From positions 62,001 through 126,000 of the forward strand of contig NZ_JAIVAJ010000008.1 of the NCBI RefSeq assembly GCF_020171725.1: a stretch of DNA of 64,000 nucleotides, given 5' to 3'. The notes under the pieces were generated by a model. That model saw only the letters and a list, made by a program, of their open reading frames with translations. It ran no database searches and had not been told where the DNA came from. The position numbers and the translations under genes were made by a program. This document shows positions 24,198-31,486 of the stretch, one piece after another (position 1 is the first letter of the stretch; each line of letters starts with the position of its first letter). The DNA is from Halobacillus litoralis. Its GTDB lineage: Bacteria > Bacillota > Bacilli > Bacillales > Halobacillaceae.

Positions 24198-25532
24198 ATG
24201 GCGGTGCAGGCCACAGCAAGCTTTTCGAAATTATTCTTATCCAGACTCATGCATCAGTATCCTGCAACGCTCGATCGAGAAGGCGTATCAGGGAAGCGGG
24301 TAGCCAGTCGCCTGGCCCAACTTTCCAAAATCGGTCTGACGGAACAACAGGGCAGTCATCGAATGTCTTTTTCAGATGAAGAGCGGGCAGCAAAAGAATT
24401 AGTGAAGGTATGGATGAAGGAAGCGGGGCTTTCCATCTATGAAGACGGAGCCGGCAACGTATTCGGCACCCTGCAAGGGAAGGATCAGGAACAGTCGATC
24501 TTATCCGGGTCCCACCTCGACAGCGTACCGAACGGCGGTCATTTCGACGGTCCACTCGGCGTTTTAGCGGCACTAGAAGTCGCCCAAGCCTGGCAGGAAA
24601 CGGACTACGTGCCGGAGACGAACTTCGAAGTCGTCGTTTTCACAGACGAAGAAGGTGCACGATTCAACGGAGGCCTGACTGGTAGCCGCGCGATGGCCGG
24701 TGAAATCGATATGGCGAACCAAGTGAAGCTCAAAGACTTCAACGGAAAGTCCTTCGAGAAGGTCCTCGAGGATCACCAACTTACACTCAAAGGCTTTAGC
24801 GGTTCGAAGCGTTCATTAAACAAAGTGAAAGCCTATGTCGAGGTTCACATCGAACAAGGCAAACAGCTTGAGGAACGGAACCTCTCGACAGGTGTCGTAA
24901 CCGGAATCGCAGGTCCATCCTGGCTGACCATCACCTTCAAAGGAGATGCCGGACACGCCGGAAACACGCCGATGCCCGGCCGAATCGACCCACTCGTCGC
25001 AGCCGGCGAATTCGTTCTCAGGCTGAAGGACCTCCCGGAGCAAGTCAGCCCCTCCGGCGTCGCAACCGTCGGAAAGCTCGAGGTAACTCCGAACGGCGTC
25101 AACGTCATCCCAGGTGAAGTCAAACTCACCGCGGATATAAGAGACATTGATGAACAATGGAAGAATCAAATCGTAGCCAAAGCAAGAGCACTCATTCAGG
25201 AAGTCGAAGAAAAGCACGGTGTCGCCGTCGACGTACAGGAAACGCTGAACGTCACACCGGTGAAGCTGCCTGAGACGATGCAGCAGATTGCAGCGGAAGC
25301 GACCGAACAAGTGACCGGCAAGAAAGCCTACCACCTCCCGAGTGGTGCCGGACACGACGCAATGGTGATGGGACGCTACGTTCCGACCGCCATGCTTTTC
25401 ACAAACAGCAAAGACGGCATCAGCCACAACCCGAAGGAATGGTCCACTCTAGAGCACTGCGTGGAAACCATTCATGCCTTGAAGAAGACACTGGAAGCCA
25501 TCGATCAAAAAGACAGGAGTGAATTACTATGA
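24198..25532 (+). CDS. M20-family Zn-dependent hydrolase (carbamoylase/allantoate amidohydrolase type)
   Basis: A 444-residue enzyme of the hydantoinase/carbamoylase branch of M20, which hydrolyses N-carbamoyl amino acids, ureido acids or allantoate. Metal-site motifs: GSHLDSVPNGGHFDGPLGVLA (His and Asp), FTDEEGARF (Glu pair), HIEQGKQLE (dimer-lid His) and SGAGHDAM near the C-terminus. GDAGHAGNTPM is the dimerisation-domain landmark. Many relatives are about 410 residues; here some 30 extra residues precede the catalytic domain. The stop overlaps the TRAP receptor start (ATGA), so imported ligand and hydrolase substrate are probably related. Confidence 0.9.
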   Translation: MAVQATASFSKLFLSRLMHQYPATLDREGVSGKRVASRLAQLSKIGLTEQQGSHRMSFSDEERAAKELVKVWMKEAGLSIYEDGAGNVFGTLQGKDQEQSILSGSHLDSVPNGGHFDGPLGVLAALEVAQAWQETDYVPETNFEVVVFTDEEGARFNGGLTGSRAMAGEIDMANQVKLKDFNGKSFEKVLEDHQLTLKGFSGSKRSLNKVKAYVEVHIEQGKQLEERNLSTGVVTGIAGPSWLTITFKGDAGHAGNTPMPGRIDPLVAAGEFVLRLKDLPEQVSPSGVATVGKLEVTPNGVNVIPGEVKLTADIRDIDEQWKNQIVAKARALIQEVEEKHGVAVDVQETLNVTPVKLPETMQQIAAEATEQVTGKKAYHLPSGAGHDAMVMGRYVPTAMLFTNSKDGISHNPKEWSTLEHCVETIHALKKTLEAIDQKDRSELL

Positions 25533-26551
25533 AAAAGTTGAAAGGCGTCATGACCGGTTTAATGTTGGGAAGCGCGCTGTTTCTGACAGCATGTGGAGGC
25601 GAAGAAGCGAGCGGTGATTCAGGAGAAGCGGAATACCAATGGAAGCTTGGCTGGAACTCCGGTGAAGAAGGAGACTCCAAAGGGGAAGCCGCGATCGCCT
25701 TCAAAGAATACGTAGAAGCAGAATCTGACGGCCGGATCGAGATCGAATTTTTCCCGAATGAAACGTACGCCACTTCTCCTGAGATGATCGAAGCCGTACA
25801 AGTCGGAGCGCTTGAAATGGCGATCCCAGGTGCGAACGAGCTTGCGAATATCGTACCGGAATACGCAGCCCTGTCCCTTCCGTTCATGGTGCAGACACCA
25901 GAAGAAGCCCACGCTGTACTCGATAGCGAAATCGGTGCCGACATGAGACAGAAAGCGGAAGACCATGGATTCGTCGCGTTGACTGATACAGAACTCGGGT
26001 TCACACAGATTACGAACAACGTCCGCCCGATCAACACGCCTGAAGACTTGGAAGGCTTGCAAATGAGATCCCCGAACGATGTAACATTGATCGAAACATT
26101 CGAAGCATTCGGTTCCTCCGTTTCGACGATGGCTTACACAGAGCTTTACAACGGCTTGTCCCAAGGGGTCATCGACGGCCAGTTCAACCCGCTGTTGAAC
26201 ATCTTTGACCAGAACATGCACGAAGTACAGGATTACCTGGCTATGACCAACTTCACGTACTACTACTGCTATATGATCTTGAACCAGGAAGAATTCAACA
26301 ACTTAGATGAGGAGCTTCAACAAATCGTCATGGAAGGTGCTGAAAAAGCACGTCAAGCTTCCCGCGATATCGTAGCCGAGAGTGAAGAAGAGTATTATGA
26401 GCGCGCCCTTGAAGAATTCGAGGAAGTCACAGAGCCGGACTTAGCTCCATTCCAAGAGGTCGCAAAGCCCGTTTATAAAGAAGTAGAAGACGTCATGGGT
26501 GCAGAAATCATCAATGACATCGAAACCTTCCTTGAAGATTACCGACAGTAA
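25529..26551 (+). CDS. dctP: TRAP transporter substrate-binding lipoprotein, DctP family
   Basis: A 340-residue extracellular receptor. The signal peptide ends with the lipobox LTAC (Cys about residue 22), followed by a short acidic linker. DctP landmarks include YQWKLGWNSGEEGDSKGEAAIAF near the start, GALEMAIPGANELANIVPEY, and the conserved Arg in GLQMRSPND that clamps a carboxylate ligand in this family. AGGAGTG lies before the ATG, which overlaps the M20 stop. The genetic link suggests the ligand is a carboxylate the M20 enzyme can hydrolyse, such as an N-carbamoyl or ureido acid; this is inference. Confidence 0.93.
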   Translation: MKKLKGVMTGLMLGSALFLTACGGEEASGDSGEAEYQWKLGWNSGEEGDSKGEAAIAFKEYVEAESDGRIEIEFFPNETYATSPEMIEAVQVGALEMAIPGANELANIVPEYAALSLPFMVQTPEEAHAVLDSEIGADMRQKAEDHGFVALTDTELGFTQITNNVRPINTPEDLEGLQMRSPNDVTLIETFEAFGSSVSTMAYTELYNGLSQGVIDGQFNPLLNIFDQNMHEVQDYLAMTNFTYYYCYMILNQEEFNNLDEELQQIVMEGAEKARQASRDIVAESEEEYYERALEEFEEVTEPDLAPFQEVAKPVYKEVEDVMGAEIINDIETFLEDYRQ

Positions 26552-26611
26552 CGGATGATGCGGGACAGCTTGGTTGTCCCGCTTTTTCTACTAAAGAAAG
26601 GAGACCAGCAC

Positions 26612-27148
26612 ATGGCTGAAACAACCATACATAAAAAAACATGGCTGGACAAAGTAGTAGACGGCCTCGATTTCATTTCGTCCCTTCTGATGATCGCACT
26701 GACGGTGATCGTATTTGCCGAAGTGTTGAGCCGTTACTTCTTCAACTTCCCGCTCGTCTTTTCAAATGAAATGACCCTGCTGTTGTTTCCGTGGGTGATT
26801 TTCTTAGCTGCGATTTCGGTGACCCACCACGAAGAGCACTTATCCATCAATTTTTTCAGAAACCGGATGCCCAAAGTTGTCCAGCGGTGGATGTTCGCCT
26901 TCTCAAAGCTTGTCATGCTCTTTTTCTCCGGGTATATGTCCTACTCGGCATTCAAAATGGGACAGAACACAGCCAGTCAAGTCATGCCCGTTCTGCGCAT
27001 ATCAAAGACGTGGCTGACCACATCCGTCACCGTATCCTTTGCGATCATTTCACTGATCCTCTTGTTCCACTTCATCTTGATCATACTAGGTAAACGTGAC
27101 GTTCCAGAAGAGGAGGAGATGTTCGATGATCTGGATCATGGTCATTAG
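26612..27148 (+). CDS. dctQ: TRAP transporter small membrane subunit, DctQ family
   Basis: A 178-residue four-helix subunit. DctQ landmarks are GLDFISSLLMIALTVIVFAEVLSRYFF, FSNEMTLLLFPWVIFLAAISVTHHEEHLSI and the last helix VSFAIISLILLFHFILIILG. ATG 26612 follows AAAGGAG; the frame upstream is open to 26555 but has no ribosome site. It overlaps the DctM start by 23 bases, which implies coupled translation. Confidence 0.93.
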   Translation: MAETTIHKKTWLDKVVDGLDFISSLLMIALTVIVFAEVLSRYFFNFPLVFSNEMTLLLFPWVIFLAAISVTHHEEHLSINFFRNRMPKVVQRWMFAFSKLVMLFFSGYMSYSAFKMGQNTASQVMPVLRISKTWLTTSVTVSFAIISLILLFHFILIILGKRDVPEEEEMFDDLDHGH

Positions 27149-28397
27149 TTTCTTTTTACTAATCATCTTCGGTGTCCCGATCGCCTTTGCGATGGGCGCC
27201 TCCGCACTATTCTATATACTCATTGAGGGCATCCCGCTCGAAATGTTCTCGCAACGATTCTTCACCAACACCCAGTCGTTCGCGTTCCTTGCCATCCCGT
27301 TCTTCATCTTAGCAGGGAACTTGATGATTCAAGGAAAAATAGCCCAGCGCATCATCAACGTGGCCGATTCGATGGTCAGACAGCTACCCGGTGGACTCGG
27401 GTGCGTATCGGTCGTCACGAGCATGGGAATGGCCGGCGTATCCGGCTCATCCGTAGCCGATGCGGCATCAACAGGAAGCGTCCTGATCCCCGAGATGAAA
27501 AAACGCGGATACAACGCCTCCTTCGCCGCTTCGATCAACGCATCGAGCTCCGTAGTCGGCATCATCATCCCACCGAGCAGCACGATGATCATCATCGCCT
27601 GGCTCGCGAACCTGTCGATCGCCGAAATGTTCGTCGCCGGCATCATCCCGGGCATTCTCATCGGCATCATCTACTTAGCGACCACCGTCCTGATCTCGAT
27701 CAAGCGCGGTTACCCGAGAGAAGAGAAGCCGACGTTCAAAGAGTTTCTCTACCATATAAGAAAAGCATCCTGGGCGCTGCTTCTGCCGATCATCCTGCTC
27801 GGTTCAATCCTGCTCGGCATCGCAACAGCAACCGAAGCAGCAGCGATCTCCGTCGTCTACGCCCTGCTCGTCGGACTATTCGTCTACCGATCGCTCAACT
27901 GGAAGAACATCTACTCTTCCTTGAAAGAGACCGCACGCGGCACCGCCGTCGTCATGGTCACCGTCTGTACATCGATGATCTTCACGTGGGTCCTCATCTC
28001 AGAAGGCATCCCGCGCATGATCGCGAACGCCCTTAACGGCCTCGGACTACCCGGCTGGGCCCTGATTCTCGTCCTGATCGCCATCATGTTAGTCGCCGGT
28101 ATGATCATGGAACTCGTCCCGAACCTGTTCCTCTTCATCCCGATCTTCTTCCCAATCGCGACCGACATCGGCATGGACCCGATCCAATTCTCGATCGTCA
28201 TGCTCGTCTCACTCGCACTCGGCATGTTCACGCCACCCGTAGGAGCCACACTCTTCATCTCCTGCTTCATCGCGAAGATCGGCATCGAGAAAACGATCAA
28301 AGACATCTTCCCATACTTCATAGCCGGCATCCTTGTCGTCCTGCTACTTGCGTTCATTCCAATATTGACGCTTGGACTGCCTTCATTGTTTCAATAA
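27126..28397 (+). CDS. dctM: TRAP transporter large permease subunit, DctM family
   Basis: A 423-residue permease with about twelve membrane segments that carries out ion-coupled uptake. DctM landmarks: FAMGASALFYILIEG, FAFLAIPFFILAGNLM, GGLGCVSVVTSMGMAGVSGSSVADAA, NASSSVVGIIIPPSSTMIII and LGMFTPPVGATLFISCFIA. The ATG at 27126 sits inside the end of dctQ and has GAGGAG about 9 bases upstream. It is the last gene of the M20-dctPQM operon and is followed at once by a terminator. Confidence 0.95.
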   Translation: MIWIMVISFFLLIIFGVPIAFAMGASALFYILIEGIPLEMFSQRFFTNTQSFAFLAIPFFILAGNLMIQGKIAQRIINVADSMVRQLPGGLGCVSVVTSMGMAGVSGSSVADAASTGSVLIPEMKKRGYNASFAASINASSSVVGIIIPPSSTMIIIAWLANLSIAEMFVAGIIPGILIGIIYLATTVLISIKRGYPREEKPTFKEFLYHIRKASWALLLPIILLGSILLGIATATEAAAISVVYALLVGLFVYRSLNWKNIYSSLKETARGTAVVMVTVCTSMIFTWVLISEGIPRMIANALNGLGLPGWALILVLIAIMLVAGMIMELVPNLFLFIPIFFPIATDIGMDPIQFSIVMLVSLALGMFTPPVGATLFISCFIAKIGIEKTIKDIFPYFIAGILVVLLLAFIPILTLGLPSLFQ

Positions 28398-28436
28398 AAA
28401 AAGGAAGCGCCCTCACGCTAGGGACGCTTCCTTTTT
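28396..28436 (+). terminator. Terminator of the M20-dctPQM operon
   Basis: AAAAAAGGAAGCG-CCCT pairs with AGGG-CGCTTCCTTTTT around CACGCT. It overlaps the dctM stop codon. Confidence 0.92.
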
Positions 28437-28474
28437 GTCGTGCGATGGTCTGATTCCTGGAAGGTGCGAAACGG

Positions 28475-28725
28475 ATTGGGACAGCGGTACTCTATCCATC
28501 CATCTACCCGTCTCAATTAACTGGAATCGGGACTGACAGAGGCGAGTGCATCCTCTTGCCTGTCCCATTAAATCATTATTGGGACAGGCACAATCCCGTC
28601 TCGTTCAATGCTTGTCCCATTAAACTCTTATTGGGACTCAAAGGCACCGTTATCGCCTCACAGCTGTCCTATTACGATTTTATCGGGACTCCCAGTACCT
28701 GATCTCGCACCTTTTCTGTCCCAAT
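28475..28725. repeat. 52-nt hairpin array 3 (four full hairpins, 251 nt)
   Basis: Bounded by GATTGGGACAG at the left and CTGTCCCAATC at the right, which are exact reverse complements over 11 bases. Full hairpins start at 28509, 28561, 28613 and 28665 and the closing half at 28717, an exact 52-nt period. It lies between the dctM terminator and the convergent gene at 28770. Confidence 0.92.
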
Positions 28726-28769
28726 CTATGTAAATACCAATTCCTCATACTTCATCGTGGTCCACCATG

Positions 28770-28994
28770 TTAAGGCCTACTATTTTTAACCGCTCCCTTT
28801 ATTCCGACTCCAATCGATATCCCTATCAAGCCACCAGCACACATGCCAATAAATCGTCCCCAACCATATGCTTCATCGGCAATCAAATTTATCAGCACTA
28901 CAGCCGCAACTATACCACCACACCAGACTGACCAGGTCTTGAATAGATCTTTAATAAATAACCCCTCCCCTATTGAAGGCACCTGATTTTTCAA
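28770..28994 (-). CDS. Small glycine-rich two-helix membrane protein
   Basis: A frame of up to 74 residues with two hydrophobic segments (WCGGIVAAVVLINLIADEAYG and FIGMCAGGLIGISIGVGI) and a basic C-terminus. The start is unclear: TTG at 28994 has no good ribosome site, while a strong AGGGGAGGGG lies a little further in, with only an ATT at proper spacing (about 28940). Either a non-standard start is used or the gene is decaying. No function recognised. The 28995-29088 gap holds nothing visible. Confidence 0.45.
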   Translation of the reverse strand: MKNQVPSIGEGLFIKDLFKTWSVWCGGIVAAVVLINLIADEAYGWGRFIGMCAGGLIGISIGVGIKGAVKNSRP

Positions 28995-29088
28995 TAGTGT
29001 TCAAGTCTCAAGAAAAGAAACCCCTTTCCATTAATAGCTTAGCCACTTACACGTAACCGACGATGAGCAAAGCCCTCCAGCCCAACAA

Positions 29089-29430
29089 TCAGTTACAATA
29101 GTTCATTCTATTTTTATTTATGATTTCACCTGTACTTTTCTCTATAATAAATTTATACCCTTTGCACCAACTGGTGTCACTTTCATCCACAATATAGACC
29201 TCAAATGTTAATCTTGTTTCTTCTATTTTCTTCATCTCATATTGGGATCCATCCAACCTTGTTCGAGGCGTCCAACCCCCTGCCAAATTGCGCTGGGATA
29301 TATGAATGGCTAGTTCTCGATCAACTGGTAAGTCCGATTCATCAATATCTAACGCACGGGAGTCGATGAAAAGATAAGTAAACAGAATAAGTAGTAGTAT
29401 TGCAAAAACAACGAAACTCCACTTTTTCAT
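29089..29430 (-). CDS. Membrane-anchored protein with C-terminal processing-like fold, unknown
   Basis: A 113-residue protein with an N-terminal anchor (KKWSFVVFAILLLILFTYLFI) and an external domain that contains a possible disulfide pair (Cys in TSWCKGYKF and in the final NRMNYCN). GYKFIIEKSTGEIINKN resembles the PepSY/YkyA-style strand-turn pattern in which a peptide follows STGEI. GGAGG lies 11 bases before ATG 29430, and a GTG at 29433 is also possible. It is one of three neighbouring minus-strand genes for small exported proteins. Confidence 0.6.
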   Translation of the reverse strand: MKKWSFVVFAILLLILFTYLFIDSRALDIDESDLPVDRELAIHISQRNLAGGWTPRTRLDGSQYEMKKIEETRLTFEVYIVDESDTSWCKGYKFIIEKSTGEIINKNRMNYCN

Positions 29431-29495
29431 CACTTTACGGTCCTCCACAGTATGACTTAAAGCATTTCAAATCTTAATACAAGAAAGATTCCTCA

Positions 29496-29915
29496 TTAAT
29501 AGAATTGAGATTGATCCTCTACGGCATTCAACGTAACGACATCAACATTATGAGGATAAGTCACTTTAATGAATACATGATCATTTCTTTCGCCCTTTAA
29601 AAGAGTAGCTTCTACTTCAGATACGATGCTGCCATCATGATTTTCGTATGTATAAGATACCTTAGCTTCAGTGAAACCTTCTGCATACACATATTCGGTA
29701 CCGTCTGCCAAACTGAGGTGATGTAACTTCCCTTCCGATTCATCAGCTTGACTCAGCCAATGACTCACTTCGTCGGAATACTGCTCATCTAAAGATAAAT
29801 TCTCATAGTCAACAACCTCATCACGGCTGGTATCCTGTTCGGGGGTTGCATGACAACCGGATATGATGAAAAGACTCAAAATAAGCATCCATCCAAACTT
29901 TAGCGTTTTGATCAT
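29496..29915 (-). CDS. Small lipoprotein, unknown function
   Basis: A 139-residue exported protein. The signal peptide ILSLFIISGC ends in a lipobox with Cys at about residue 21; the mature part is acidic (PEQDTSRDEVVDYENLSLDEQ) and then strand-rich (TEYVYAEGFTEAKVSYTYENHDGS ... FIKVTYPHNVDVVTLNAVED). GAAGGAGG precedes the ATG. It lies 65 bases from the next small exported protein. No domain was recognised. Confidence 0.7.
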   Translation of the reverse strand: MIKTLKFGWMLILSLFIISGCHATPEQDTSRDEVVDYENLSLDEQYSDEVSHWLSQADESEGKLHHLSLADGTEYVYAEGFTEAKVSYTYENHDGSIVSEVEATLLKGERNDHVFIKVTYPHNVDVVTLNAVEDQSQFY

Positions 29916-30028
29916 TATGAATCCCTCCTTCTTCTCTTTTGTTTCACAAGAATAAAACTACGAAAACCCAAAACTTGAATCGATTGCGGAACTACCTCGC
30001 ATAGGAATTACCCTTTTGCGATATCTCT

Positions 30029-30550
30029 TCAATAACTTACTTCATGACCTTCTCCATCAAGGTACTCAAAGTCCGTGTGTTCTATTAAACGAGGTTTTAC
30101 ACCATGAAGCAGAAAGGCGTTGACACCTCTCTCCTCAAGATGGATCAAGTCAGCTTCAAGAGTTCCAAGCTTCACATCTGCTACTTCTCCTGAAACAAAT
30201 CCAACGATAAAATCATCCTTACCCGATGAACTTCCTACGTTATCCTTATCAATCATTCCGACACCGTTTATTTCGTCAACTCGCCAGCCATATGTATTTT
30301 TATTGACTATACCCGCCGCTAAATAGTTCTTGGGAGAATCGCCGATTTCTGAGTAGAAAAAGACATAAGCCGTATCTTCATACAGTTTTCTATCTTTGAT
30401 ATTCAAGACTTCGAACTCGGAATTCTCAGCATGACGTAACGCTTCTTCCGGCGTAGAGTAGGATTGATCCTTTTTACTGTTCTCTAGAAAGTAATGAGAC
30501 GATACAAGTGTTAGGACAACAACCGCTATACCAGTAATGACTCTTTTCAC
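30029..30550 (-). CDS. Exported membrane-anchored protein, unknown function
   Basis: A 173-residue protein with one N-terminal membrane segment (RVITGIAVVVLTLVSSHYFL) and an external domain starting STPEEALRHAEN. The latter, with YVFFYSEIGDSPKNYLAAGIVNKNTYGWRVDEINGVG, resembles the repeated small Bacillus proteins that monitor or bind at the cell surface, but no named family is clear. GTG 30550 is used because GGGGGGAG lies just upstream; the frame continues to 30616 without support. The gap 30551-30756 seems to hold the promoter of the divergent hydrolase. Confidence 0.65.
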   Translation of the reverse strand: MKRVITGIAVVVLTLVSSHYFLENSKKDQSYSTPEEALRHAENSEFEVLNIKDRKLYEDTAYVFFYSEIGDSPKNYLAAGIVNKNTYGWRVDEINGVGMIDKDNVGSSSGKDDFIVGFVSGEVADVKLGTLEADLIHLEERGVNAFLLHGVKPRLIEHTDFEYLDGEGHEVSY

Positions 30551-30756
30551 CGTCTCCCCCCACAGTCTGTAATGCCAACTTAACATGAGTGCTAGTCCGT
30601 TACGTTTAAGAATCAAACAAACCGAATTTCATTCACCATTTTTTCCAATTGTATCATCTTTACAAATGAACCCAAAAGGTAATCAATACACCCATGCAGG
30701 GCAAACAGACCTTCTTGTAGAAGCCTATATAGAATACTTTACTTGGAGGAAAAATT

Positions 30757-31326
30757 ATGGCAGAAGTCTTGTTGTTACACCATGTTTTAGGTCGGACAAA
30801 TGGGATTGAAGCAATCGCCGAGCAATTGAGAAACGAAGGCCATACTGTGCATGTGCCGGACTTGTTCGAGGGGTGCACGTTTGATTCGTTAGAGGAAGGT
30901 TTGGCATTTGTGAAGGAGATCGGATTCGGTGAAGTGACGAAGCGCGGGGTTCGTGCAGCAAGTGAGCTTTCAACGGGCATCGTCTACGCTGGATTTTCCC
31001 TGGGAGTAGCGGCAGCTCAGCAGCTTGCTCAAACGCGTGAAGGGGCAAGGGGCGCTCTGTTCTTTCACGCCTGCCTGTCTACCTCGGCATTTGAATCTAA
31101 GTGGCCAGCCGATCTGCCTGTGCAGATCCACGCTATGAGTGCCGATCCCTTTTTTGTGGAAGGTGGCGACCTCAACGCTGCCCAGGAGCTTGAAGCATCA
31201 GCCCATCACGCAGAACTCTTTCTGTACGAAGGGGAAGAACATCTCTTCACTGACAGCAGCTTACCATCTTATGATGCCGACGCGACAAAACTTGTGATGA
31301 AGCGGGTTGTTGAATTCCTTGCTTAG
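30757..31326 (+). CDS. Dienelactone hydrolase-like alpha/beta-hydrolase
   Basis: A 189-residue cytoplasmic hydrolase of the dienelactone-hydrolase group. The N-terminal strand reads EVLLLHHVLGRTNGIEAIAEQL, then VPDLFEGCTFDSLEEGL. The nucleophile elbow is GFSLGV: Ser replaces the Cys that classical dienelactone hydrolase uses (G-x-C-x-G). The acid is likely the Asp of SADPFFVEGGD and the His that of GEEHLFTD. Such Ser variants are common among DLH-like carboxylesterases. TTGGAGGA precedes the ATG. It is monocistronic, closed by a terminator. Confidence 0.85.
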   Translation: MAEVLLLHHVLGRTNGIEAIAEQLRNEGHTVHVPDLFEGCTFDSLEEGLAFVKEIGFGEVTKRGVRAASELSTGIVYAGFSLGVAAAQQLAQTREGARGALFFHACLSTSAFESKWPADLPVQIHAMSADPFFVEGGDLNAAQELEASAHHAELFLYEGEEHLFTDSSLPSYDADATKLVMKRVVEFLA

Positions 31327-31335
31327 ACCGTAGTG

Positions 31336-31363
31336 AAAAGCCAGTATTTGATACTGGCTTTTT
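31336..31363 (+). terminator. Terminator of the dienelactone-hydrolase-like gene
   Basis: AAAAGCCAGTAT and ATACTGGCTTTTT pair around TTG, ten bases after the stop. Confidence 0.9.
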
Positions 31364-31446
31364 AATATACTTACATGATGTCCACCTCAGTCGTTATGTG
31401 GCACCCAATGAAGTGTTTTTTTCCTATGAATGCACTCTAGTGATAC

Positions 31447-31480
31447 TAAAAAGGCCCGCCCCAGTAGGGCGAGCCTTTAT
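31447..31480 (-). terminator. Terminator of the TAXI-TRAP operon
   Basis: AAAGGC-CGCCC pairs with GGGCG-GCCTTT; read on the minus strand it ends TTTTTAGTATC, 7 bases after the permease stop. The 31364-31446 gap shows nothing else. Confidence 0.85.
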
Positions 31481-31486
31481 TAACAT

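Noticed and set aside
27401..28036. Long alternative frame inside dctM on the plus strand
   Set aside because: It is an Arg/His-rich shadow frame of a well-recognised permease gene, as are similar frames opposite the Opp and TRAP genes.
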